Positions 49,217 through 57,884 of a DNA stretch of 64,000 nt are shown piece after piece. Each line of letters opens with the position of its first letter. The stretch's first letter is position 1. The notes beneath the pieces were generated by a model. It did no database searches and was not told where the DNA came from. It worked only from the letters and a program-made list of their open reading frames with translations. A program made the position numbers and the translations under genes. This DNA is from Leishmania martiniquensis (taxonomy: Eukaryota; Euglenozoa; Kinetoplastea; Trypanosomatida; Trypanosomatidae): NCBI RefSeq assembly GCF_017916325.1, contig NC_090136.1, positions 2,501 through 66,500 of the forward strand, in the 5' to 3' direction.

Positions 49217-50026
49217 TCAGCGGCCCGCCGCAGCAGCCTTCCGATAAGCGGCCACGATCGCCTCGTCGAGCATCGTCTCGCCATACATTTCCTCCAAGTC
49301 GCGTACGAGAGCTAAGGCGAGGTCACCGATGACATCACGCGCCCGCACAAACCGCCGCGTCTGCTCCGCCTCCGTCTCCAGAGCGAACCGCTGAGTGAGC
49401 TCCGGCACCTCCCACCGCCGCTGCACTCGGCAAGCCGTGCGCAGCTCGTGCGGCCGCACGCGCGCAAAGAGCGGCTCACCCTCGTAGAGGTGATCTTGCA
49501 GCTTTCGGGTCGACCGCTCGTGATAAATGGCAGGGTTGCGCGGGCTCCACAAGGTCCAGCTTTGACGGCCATCTGTCGCGTCCTGCGACACCCGCCAGTG
49601 TGCCGGCGTCGCTGATGCCAGCAGTGGATCGGCGAAGTCTGAGCTGAAGGAACGAAGCGGCGAACATGGCCCCGATACCCCGGCACCGCCCGTGGGGCTC
49701 TCCTTCGCAGCTTCGGTGTCGGTGTAGCGCCGCTGATAGCGATCGCTCGTCCGCTCTGTGTATGGGGCATCGACGCTGACGTAGACGTCGTACGTGTCGC
49801 GCTGCCGACGCACGCCAGCTAGCGAGGACGAGGACTGCCCGCTGATATCGATACCAACTTCCGCCATGGTGGCCACAGCCAACGGGTGTATGGTGCCAAG
49901 GTGGTGCACACCCCCGCTGCACACGAACACACGGCCACCAGTGAAGGCCCGCAGCAACCCCTCAGCCATCAGCGTCCGTGCCCGATTCGTGACGCCGGCA
50001 ACAATAATACCGCGGCAGCTGCTCAT
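49217..50026 (-). CDS. Low-molecular-weight tyrosine phosphatase/ArsC-like protein lacking the catalytic cysteine
   Basis: 269 residues. The first 85 residues follow the fold: GIIVAGVTNRARTLMAEGLL (6-25) is the P-loop, VFVCSGGV (33-40) the second strand, HPLAVATMAEVGIDISGQ (47-64) the conserved helix and turn, and YDVYVSVD (79-86) a later strand. Active family members have Cys-x5-Arg-Ser/Thr; here the residues are Gly11-x5-Arg17-Thr18, with codon GGC, so the nucleophilic Cys is gone while the Arg and MAEG stay. The usual acid (DP) also appears to be lost, in WTLWSPRNP. The C-terminal 100 residues are helical and longer than in the family. It is probably a pseudophosphatase that binds rather than cleaves. 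The ATG at 50026 was chosen because the AG at 50079-50080, below the pyrimidine repeat, gives a 52-nt 5' UTR. Fold is confident; loss of activity is inferred. Confidence 0.85.
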   Translation of the reverse strand: MSSCRGIIVAGVTNRARTLMAEGLLRAFTGGRVFVCSGGVHHLGTIHPLAVATMAEVGIDISGQSSSSLAGVRRQRDTYDVYVSVDAPYTERTSDRYQRRYTDTEAAKESPTGGAGVSGPCSPLRSFSSDFADPLLASATPAHWRVSQDATDGRQSWTLWSPRNPAIYHERSTRKLQDHLYEGEPLFARVRPHELRTACRVQRRWEVPELTQRFALETEAEQTRRFVRARDVIGDLALALVRDLEEMYGETMLDEAIVAAYRKAAAAGR

Positions 50027-50819
50027 AGGTTGGAGCCTCTGAGGATGTGTTGGGGTGGGCCTGTGTACAGATGCGCGCCTTGTCGGGTGCACACACAGAG
50101 AGAGTCCGGCATCCCGGACCATAACAGAGACGCCGAGGGAGAGGGAGGGAGAGGGAGAGAGAGGGAGAGAGAGGGAGAGAGAGGGAGAGAGAGGGAGAGA
50201 GAGGGAGAGAGAGGGAGAGAGAGGGAGAGAGAGGGAGAGAGAGGGAGAGAGAGGGAGAGGGAGGGATGCTGACGACACGCGCAGAGGAGCAAGGGAAGAG
50301 AAGGGAAGGTAAGGGGGGGCACCACGATGCAGAGCTCCCACACCGCGGCGAAAGAGACGCAGCAAGTGAAGGATGGAGGCGTCCAGCTCCCGCAGAGAGG
50401 TACTGCTCGGCGGAAAGGCGCGCTCGCGAAAATGCTCGTGCTGCACCTCCACCCCACACCCCTTTTCGTGCGTCTGTGTGTGTGTGGGCTGCGCGACGCC
50501 GATAAGAAAAAGGGTGGAGGGAGACGGGTGCAGGCCACTCACGAGGGGGAGAAGACACACGGCCATGCAGACTGCTGAACGTATTTTGTGGAGGGCAACC
50601 GGCCCAGGCACGACCCCTCGCAATATCGTCCCCTGCGCCGTATCCTGTCAACGTGGGGTACGCGCACACGGAGAGCGAGCGGGGTTGAAGGGGGGGTGCA
50701 GATGGATGGAGGGGGGAGCTAGAGAGCGCAGCTGCTCAGCAATGCACTCGCTGCCCTCCTTGGCCACGCATGCCCTCCACCACGCACCGTCCCGACGCCC
50801 GCCTAGCCCCTCCCTTTGA
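50027..50819. other. Spacer with a tandem pyrimidine repeat
   Basis: Non-coding. The AG at 50079-50080 is the likely acceptor for the pseudophosphatase gene; the tandem repeat 50135-50262 supplies an exceptional pyrimidine tract. The rest is the 3' UTR of the CCCH/Smr gene. Confidence 0.6.
50135..50262 (+). repeat. Tandem 10-bp repeat (GAGGGAGAGA)n, polypyrimidine on the transcript
   Basis: Ten perfect copies of GAGGGAGAGA run from 50151 to 50250, with imperfect copies on both sides. On the transcribed strand it reads as UCUCUCCCUC repeats, about 130 nt of pure pyrimidine, 55-180 nt above the predicted acceptor AG. Confidence 0.97.
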
Positions 50820-53543
50820 CTAGAACTCAGCAGTGGGTAGCCGCACGGCAGCGTCGATGTAGCCGGCCTTGATGGACCTAACCTTCAAGACAGTAGTCAG
50901 GAAAGAGTCCGTGCGAAGGTCCTCCATGACGACGGGGTAGAGCGACTGATGGCCGCGCCTGCTGTGCTTGCCCTCCCCAGTCACAATGCGTAGGTGACTA
51001 ATACGATGGTGCTGGCAGACGCGGACGCGACGGACCAGCACATCGTGCACCTCAGCGGTGTGGAAGCCGTGGAGGTCGAGGGTGCTCGTGGCATCTGTGC
51101 GTAGCCGCTCCTGCTCCAGGGCAAGCATCGCCATGCGGTTCAGTCGGTTGTACTCGAGGCCGAGCCGGCGGCCCTCATTGCTGAGGAGCTTTGCCGTTCT
51201 GCCGTCTCCGTTCAAGAAGGCGGCAGTGGCCTGGCCCAAAACACGCAGACGCTGTGTGTTCATCAGGTACGCCTGCTCCCGCACCCGCCGCCAGTCTCCC
51301 AACTCGATGATCTCATGCTCCGCCTCCCGATAGGCGCTGAAGGCCTCCGCAGCCGTTTCCTCGTGCGCCGGAGGCGCAGCAGTGGCATTAGCGGCATCGC
51401 CCGCGGCTACAGTGGTCGCGGCTCTCGCAGGGTGCGGTGGCCGCCACACCACAGTGGCCGCTGCAGCCGTCTTGGCAGGCACAGACGCCGTCCTCACAGA
51501 AGAGTCGAGGGAGAGGAGCTCCTCCGTCAAGGCGTTCAGTGCCGTTATCGCCCGACTCCATTGACGGTCAGCGGCGCAGTAGGCGCTCCGCACCACGTCT
51601 GCGTCAAGGCTGGGGAACATGACGCACAGCTTCTCTATACGGAGCCGATCGGCAGGCGTCATGGTCGCCGTGCTTCCGCTCCATATCGCTGACCGCGCCA
51701 CGTTCTCCTGCGCGCAGAGAAGGGCACTGTACGCCTCTGAAAAGGCGCCATGGTGCTGCGACAGCACCGCCTCCAGTGCCGCCGGCTCGATCGCTGGGAA
51801 GAGAAAAGCAAGGGTCAGGAGGGCATTATGGCGCTCCAACGCCGCTGTCGCTGCAGCGTCGCCCGCCGACTCACGCTCCGACGCCTCGTCGGCGGCCGCC
51901 AACGCAAGCACAGCGGCCACGTCGTCCACCTCCGCCGTTGTCGAGACGGCGCCGACATGCGCGATAACGTCACTTGCGCGGATCGGATCGCCACCGCTCA
52001 CGCGCAGCGCCTGCAGCACCACCGCCGGCTCCACATCGGGGAACGCCTCCAGCAGCCCGAGGAAGACATACATTTCAGGGGCGCCGCGAGCGCGGTCGCT
52101 GTCGGCGTCGCTGCCTTCATCGTGGCTCGCCACGGCACCGTCGGATGGCTGCAGTGGCTCTGGTGGCGCCACCGACTCCTTCACGGACGGCAGCGCCGGC
52201 AACGGTGATGGGTCGCTCGACGACGTGTCGCGACCCGATTCGAACTCCGTCACCGTCCGAGGCAGGCCACCCTGCAAGCGGTTCGCTGACTTATGAGTGT
52301 ATCGCCGCTCTTTACACTCGTCCGCCGAGCCCGGCGCGTCCGCTTTAGGCCCCTGCGGTGCGATGCGGGCGAGCAACGCAGCGTGATACTCCGCCTCCGT
52401 TTCGTGGCGGTAGCGGCAATCCTCTGCGCTGTAGCGGCAGCGGCGGTTGAGGAAGTGCACACAAACGTCCGCGTCACGGTCGGCGTGGGCGCAGGCGTCG
52501 CCGAACATGCAGCTGCCGTACTGGGCAATGCACGGGTGACGTGCACGACCGCGAGAAGCAGGCGCCGCTGCAGGAGCGGCCGACATCAATGACGATGAAT
52601 GCGGTGGTCGTGAAGGAGGGGGCTGGGCTGCAGCATCAGCGCTGGTGCTCTTGACCAGATCGCGGAACGGCGTTGGATGCACCACCGTTACCGCCGCTGG
52701 GCCGGAGCTCCTGGCGTCACCTCCCCCTGCATCGAGCCCCGCGCTTTCCTCCGTCTCGCCCGCCTCGCCCTCGACCGCGCGCAGCGCAGAAGGCAGCATG
52801 GGATCGGTGTGCGACGGAACCGATCCACGAATGCGATTGAAATCGGATGCGAGCGGCGGTGCAGTCGCCCTCTGTCGACGCGAAGCGCCTTCCCCGCAGA
52901 GCGTGTCATCATCGCCGTCTTTGTCGGCGTTGGCCTGGTCTCCCATAGGCTCGGCGCTCTGCACCTTGGACCCCATCCCATCCACCGCGCGCACGCGGTA
53001 CACCGAGTCCCCGCTTCGCAGCACTGCCGCCGAGTCGCCATCCTTCGAGGGTCCCCACACATACTCGCGAACGTCAACACCGTCGATCGTATGTCGATGC
53101 CGGCACGCGCTCCCGTACACGCAGCATCCTTGAAAGTGTTGCACGCAGACGTCGCCGGGGACGTCCTTTAGGACGCAGAATTGACCGTACTGGCACGAGC
53201 CGAACTGCACAACGCAGGGGTGGCACCGCTGCCGCTGCCGGCGTACCGCCTCGGCGGCAGGCGAGCCAGCGAAAAGAGCTGACGTCGGCGGCGGCTTTGT
53301 TCGGTGCAGCGAGGGGATGGCTGCTGATGCTGTGCTGCTCGACGCGCACGCTCCATCTGTCCCGTGCGCTCGAGCTCGCGGTTGCTGCTGCTGCTGCTGA
53401 TCCCGCTGCCGTTCCAGGATACGCAGGGCGACCTCGAAGTTGTTACCGGCATCCTTGAGCGCTTGAGTAGCCTTCGCCTTGCTGTATCCCTTCGCTGTCA
53501 GTCGTGTGACGCTGTCCGGTTGGCCGCTGCCGCTACGCTTCAT
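50820..53543 (-). CDS. UBA/CCCH-zinc-finger/CUE/DUF1771/Smr multidomain RNA-binding protein
   Basis: 907 residues. In order: a UBA-like domain (about 10-46), a Gln run, and a zinc module at 107-151 with a C-x6-C-x5-C-x3-D half and a perfect C-x7-C-x5-C-x3-H finger (Cys133, Cys141, Cys147, His151). After an acidic linker comes a second module of the same kind (HPCIAQYGSC... CVHFLNRRC...CRYRH), near 350-390. Then three CUE/UBA-like helical segments (each with a FP or FPxxE/D start, such as FLFPAIEPAALEAVL and VMFPSLDADVVRSAY), a DUF1771 helix region (YREAEHEII... AKLLSNEGRRLG) and a C-terminal Smr domain at 822-907 (LDLHG, TGEGKHS). Smr domains are often nucleases or RNA binders, and N4BP2-type proteins have the DUF1771-Smr end. 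Probably binds ubiquitin and RNA in mRNA surveillance. The ATG at 53543 is seven codons inside the longer GTG-opened frame. Confidence 0.93.
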   Translation of the reverse strand: MKRSGSGQPDSVTRLTAKGYSKAKATQALKDAGNNFEVALRILERQRDQQQQQQPRARAHGTDGACASSSTASAAIPSLHRTKPPPTSALFAGSPAAEAVRRQRQRCHPCVVQFGSCQYGQFCVLKDVPGDVCVQHFQGCCVYGSACRHRHTIDGVDVREYVWGPSKDGDSAAVLRSGDSVYRVRAVDGMGSKVQSAEPMGDQANADKDGDDDTLCGEGASRRQRATAPPLASDFNRIRGSVPSHTDPMLPSALRAVEGEAGETEESAGLDAGGGDARSSGPAAVTVVHPTPFRDLVKSTSADAAAQPPPSRPPHSSSLMSAAPAAAPASRGRARHPCIAQYGSCMFGDACAHADRDADVCVHFLNRRCRYSAEDCRYRHETEAEYHAALLARIAPQGPKADAPGSADECKERRYTHKSANRLQGGLPRTVTEFESGRDTSSSDPSPLPALPSVKESVAPPEPLQPSDGAVASHDEGSDADSDRARGAPEMYVFLGLLEAFPDVEPAVVLQALRVSGGDPIRASDVIAHVGAVSTTAEVDDVAAVLALAAADEASERESAGDAAATAALERHNALLTLAFLFPAIEPAALEAVLSQHHGAFSEAYSALLCAQENVARSAIWSGSTATMTPADRLRIEKLCVMFPSLDADVVRSAYCAADRQWSRAITALNALTEELLSLDSSVRTASVPAKTAAAATVVWRPPHPARAATTVAAGDAANATAAPPAHEETAAEAFSAYREAEHEIIELGDWRRVREQAYLMNTQRLRVLGQATAAFLNGDGRTAKLLSNEGRRLGLEYNRLNRMAMLALEQERLRTDATSTLDLHGFHTAEVHDVLVRRVRVCQHHRISHLRIVTGEGKHSRRGHQSLYPVVMEDLRTDSFLTTVLKVRSIKAGYIDAAVRLPTAEF

Positions 53544-56500
53544 CCTTTGCCACGTAAAGCGCACAGAGAGAGAGAGACGCCCTCAGAGGGTCGCCAGCGA
53601 GGGAGGCGGTGCGAGCAACCTTTTTTTTTCCGTGTGTGTGTGTGTGTTGGGGAGGGGGGAGGGGGGGAGGGGGGGCGCGGAGAGGTTTCTGATGGGAGTT
53701 CTTGTAAGAAAGAAAAAGGAGGGGGACCGACATCCCCTCAGTGGTCGGACGTTTTCTGTGGCTCCGCCGTGCTGAGGCGAGCGAGCGCCGGAGCCACCGG
53801 AAGGAATCGGGTAAGCGTGCGAGCGACACGAAAGAAAAAAGAGGCGAGTGGAGGGCAGATGAAGCTGAGTGCGCAGAAAGGGGGGGACGGGGCGTGTGCC
53901 TCACTGTCCCCTCGGCCACTGTCGACGTCGCCAAAGCGTGACGGGCAAAGATGGAAGCGATACAACCGGCTCTGGCAGTATCAGCGCGCCGCCAGTCGGC
54001 GCAGCCCTCTGCCGCACCCGCTCAGAGCCCGCAGCCATCCCCTTTTTCTTGCGTGTCGCTGCCCTCAGCTCTGCGCCGCTGTGGTCGTCCACACCTGAGC
54101 ACGCACTTGCACTCCCGCCTTTGCCCATGTCCCTCAAGCGCTCTCAGTCGCGTGGGAAAGGGAGGCGGCCGTGACGCACCTCACCTTCGTACATATATAT
54201 ATATATGTGTGTGTGCCATCGCGAGATGAAGTCAGCGCAATCGTATGGCACGCGCACAGGAGCGGCACACACGCGAGACGCAAGCGTATCGCCTGGGAGT
54301 GCATCAGAGGCGGGAAGGGAGGCCAGCGAGTGGAAGGGAGGGGTGGAAACCTCAGCTCCTCATTCCACACAGTCGCCCACTGCCTCCACTCTCGCGTCCC
54401 CCGAGCCGCTCCGCCCCGCCCTCTCTCGCTCGCCCCTTCGCCTGTCACAAGAGAGAGAGGGGGGAGACGGCATCACGATGCGCGCATGCACACGTCGCCT
54501 CGTTTGCCTCACACGATCACCATCGGCGGCACAGCTCCGACACTCACGCTCACTGGCACAGACAGGTACACCAGCAAGCGCGCGGCGCAGAAAGAGAGCC
54601 GCGGAAAGAAAGAAGAGGCGGAGAGAGGACAGCAGCAGCCGCGGCAGCGGCGGCATCAATGGCGATTCCTCCCTCCGCCCTCCCTCCCTCTCCTCACAGG
54701 CAGTCCCTCCCAAGGGGTGGACATCAGCGCGCTGAACGCTGCGCGTACCAGTTCACCACGTAAGACGCGCAGCTCGCGGCCGGGGTGCGCGGGCAAAGAG
54801 AAGGAAGCGAAGACGTGCGAAGCACCCTGAGCGAGACTCTGCGGAGGAATTGAGAAGGCGGTGGTGACGCAGATGGGCAGGGCTAGGCGCCGATGGCACC
54901 GAGCAAGCGTATGCAAACATGTGCACAGGCGCATCGAGACGCACTGTCATGCCCACGAATCCGCCATCCCCTCCTGCTCCGTATCTTTCCCGGGAACCAG
55001 TCAGCTGATGGCGCCGCATCTCAGCAGTGAGCTCCCCCACATGTGAAATCGAGCATCTAGCATGTCTTTCCTATGATGCGCAAGCGCAGCACCGAGCAGG
55101 GCCACGCTCAGCGCACGCACGGCAGCGGCGTCGGCCCTTAGCACGTCAGCCCTCTGTCACGTGAGAGGCACGCCTTCACCGCCCTTGGTGCGTCCCTCGG
55201 CCGACGCAACGGGCTCCCTCCAGAGATTCATAAACTTTCTTCTGCGTCGCCTCAAAGCGCCACAGAAGCACGAGCCGCAGGACGACGGCACAGCAGAGGC
55301 GCCGCGTGCACAAACGTCAGCGAGTGCAAGACACGCACCGCACGGCACTCTTTCGACGCACCCGTACTGCCGCATCGACTTGCTCGCAATCACAACGCAG
55401 AAGGGCGCCTGCGTAACCGCAGGGAGGAGGAGGGGGGAAGAGAGTAGAGGGCGTGGAGCATCTGGCACGACTCAAGTAACGCCGCACCACTCTCGCGGCG
55501 CCGAATGACGGCATCAGATGCGCACACCGCCGGCGGGAATGTGCGCCCGCGCCCTTTCCTTCAATACTTCGGATGCCGCCCCCTCCCTCCACCTCCACCT
55601 TCCGCACAGCCGTCTGTGCCTCTGTTTGTGTTGGCACCATCCCAGTGCACGGCGGCTAGCACAAACGCAGCAGCAGCACCACCACCTCCACCCACCTACC
55701 CCGCAGCGCGTCTGAAGCAGCCCGCACAGTCACGGAGCATGTTCTTGTGTAACGGATCAGCGGCACTCTCCACGCGGCTACCGAGTACGCGCACACATAC
55801 ACACCACGCCTTCACGGGCACATCAACGTAGTGAATGCAGCGCTGGATAGTGCGGCGCGGCGCACACGATGCACCACACGGCCTCTTTCGGCTGAGTGAA
55901 TTCGGCACGATCCTCAGCTCACGCGTCCGCTTCTCTGTCACAGCCTCCGCACTCGCTCTTCAGGAAAACGGAAAGGCGAGGGGGGAGGGGAGGGGCATAT
56001 ATCGGCCGCCCCTTTCCTGGAGCGCGTGCAGGTACGCCCTTATATCCTCACGCCGCCATCCTTCACGGGCGTGCGAAGTGCGACCGGGCCGATGAAGCAC
56101 TGTCCGCCTCACCACCCACTCCTGACAGCAGGGGGAGCAGTAGCGTGTTTATGGAGTCCCCCCGTGCATCCAGGCAGGGCTGACGGGGGGAGAAGGGGAG
56201 GAGGGGAGAAGACAGAGAGCGAATACAGAGAGCAAGGAGCAGCGGCGTGCTGTGGAAGATACAGGCGAGCCCGGTGGCAGGAAAAAAAAAATGGGACTGC
56301 GCCGACGGGCACGCTGTGTAACCGCCTCTCCCCTCTCTTCCACTTTGCATTGCGGCACGTGCGCAGACAGTGCGCGAGGAGAAGAGACGTCGGCGATGTC
56401 GCTTTCCGCTGTTGTTGCCCGTGTAGGCGGAGGGCGACGCGGGGAAGAGAGGAGAGAGGGGGAGGGGAAGGGGGAGACCGCGCGAGCGCGATGACGGGGC

Positions 56501-56867
56501 CCTTTGGTGTAGCAACGTCGGGAGCTTAAGTGTACATCGAGCACAAAGAAAGGCATACGGAGGCGTGAGCGCGTTCCTGCGGGCCCTCGCGCGCCCGCCG
56601 AATGGAAGGATAGAGCCGCATATGGAAAGAGAGGGCGGCAGGCACGCGGCAAGAGACAGGAGGCGGGACGGGAACGAGTGGCGGCGGAGGAGAGGCGATG
56701 CGGGTGCAGAGGGTGAACACGGTGGGGGGGAGGGCCGCTGCTTGCATGCTGATCGCCGTAGTACTGCCGACAGATGCCTGCAATTGGCTTGGCCTTGCAT
56801 AGGCCGGACTCTCGCACGCATGGCTACCCCCCTCCCTCGCCTCCCACATCACCTCCTCCTCCTCCCC
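53544..56867. other. 3.3 kb gene-free interval
   Basis: No convincing gene on either strand. It holds the splice acceptor region of the CCCH/Smr gene (possible AG at 53620-53621, below a tract at 53650-53685), a (TA)n-(TG)n run at 54191-54215, and the long presumed 3' UTR of the cyclophilin gene. A patch at about 55450-55510 (GTGGAGCAT, then CGCGGCGCCGAATGACGG) is weakly similar to copy A around 14380-14435, so an eroded SIDER may sit here. Confidence 0.55.
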
Positions 56868-57884
56868 CTACAGAGACGTGTCCAGCACTTCGCAGTCTGT
56901 GATGGTGATCGTCGCCTTTGGGGACTGGTTATGGCGCACCTCTACCGCGTGGATCGCATCCACCACGTGCATGCCGTCCATGACTCGACCAAAGGCAACG
57001 TACTTGCCGTTCATCCACGGCATGGGTCGACGGGTGATGTAGAAGGCAGAGCTGTTTGTGTGCGGGCCGTCGTTGCACATGCCGAGAATGCCAGCCGTAT
57101 CGTGCGGTATGGCGTGGGTCTCATCCGGGAAGCAACGGCCGTAGCACGAGTAGCCGCCATTGCCGGAGTGCTCTCCCGTCACGTCGCCCCCCATCACCCA
57201 CGCATCCTTCAAGATGCGGAAGAACGTCGCTCCCTTGTAGCCGATGCGCCGCAACTGCTGCTCAGGTGGCGCATCGAGTGCGTTGTTGTGCGCGCCTGTG
57301 TCCTCCATGGCGACCATGGTGCCGCGGCACAGCTCACAGAAGTTCTTGCATGTTAGCGGCGCCACAGCCGAGTACAGCTCGAACCAAATTCTCCCGGCCG
57401 CCAAGCCGTTCACGGACACGTCCATCCAGCAGTACTGTCGGTCACGCGATGCAAGAAAGGCGTGCCACGCTTGCTGCCCTTGCGCAACATAGTATTCACC
57501 GCTGGCGTCAGGCCGATAGTCAGTGCGCGAAGTGATCTCTCGAAGAAACATCTCCACGGTAAGAAGACGTGGTGGCTCGTTGCCGCTGCCGTGCTGCTCC
57601 ACCAGTACCGCGGAGGGCTCCCCTGCAGTCGTGGGCACCGTGGTTGTCAGCGCACCGCTCTCAGGAGGCGCGGTATCTGCAGTACTCTGCTGCTGTGGCG
57701 GCAGCTGCCCGGCCGACGCCCATGCATCCCATCGGTCGAAATAGTCGCGTTGGAGCTCTCGTGCCACAGTGATCGCGTAATACTCCGGGTACTTCTGATT
57801 TACGTACGCTGCCGCCTCTGCACAGCGCTGGAAGTCGGCCGCCGTGATGCGTCCGTAGACGGTGAAGACGCTCCCCCCCGACAT
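56868..57884 (-). CDS. Cyclophilin-type isomerase-like protein, PPIL6-like, with altered active site
   Basis: 338 residues. An N-terminal domain (about 1-145) with an AYVNQKYPEYYAITVARELQ motif, typical of PPIL6-like proteins, is followed by a cyclophilin domain (about 150-336). Compared with cyclophilin A by eye: Arg55 (Arg223), Phe53 (Phe221) and Trp121 (Trp290) are kept, but His54 is Phe222, Phe60 is Ala228, Gln63 is Met231, Gln111 is Ala280 and His126 is Tyr295. Prolyl isomerase activity may therefore be weak and cyclosporin binding altered, though Trp is kept. The cyclophilin core includes an insert around 190-212. A His/Asn-rich start is avoided by choosing ATG 57884; the longer frame begins with GTG. 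Human PPIL6 is linked to cilia, so a flagellar role is possible but unproven. Confidence 0.9.
   Translation of the reverse strand: MSGGSVFTVYGRITAADFQRCAEAAAYVNQKYPEYYAITVARELQRDYFDRWDAWASAGQLPPQQQSTADTAPPESGALTTTVPTTAGEPSAVLVEQHGSGNEPPRLLTVEMFLREITSRTDYRPDASGEYYVAQGQQAWHAFLASRDRQYCWMDVSVNGLAAGRIWFELYSAVAPLTCKNFCELCRGTMVAMEDTGAHNNALDAPPEQQLRRIGYKGATFFRILKDAWVMGGDVTGEHSGNGGYSCYGRCFPDETHAIPHDTAGILGMCNDGPHTNSSAFYITRRPMPWMNGKYVAFGRVMDGMHVVDAIHAVEVRHNQSPKATITITDCEVLDTSL

Noticed and set aside
50135..50262. Possible CRISPR array or coding Ser-Leu-Pro repeat
   Set aside because: Ten-bp units with no spacers in a eukaryotic spacer; the Leu/Ser/Pro peptide lies above the predicted splice acceptor, so it is not translated with the pseudophosphatase.
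55157..55468. Minus-strand open frame of 103 codons
   Set aside because: Short, Cys/Arg/Ala-rich, no motif, and no matching splice context; could not be supported as a gene.
56063..56821. Minus-strand open frame of 252 codons next to the cyclophilin gene
   Set aside because: Composition is Arg/Ser/Pro/Leu low complexity from a pyrimidine-rich UTR, with overlapping frames equally open.
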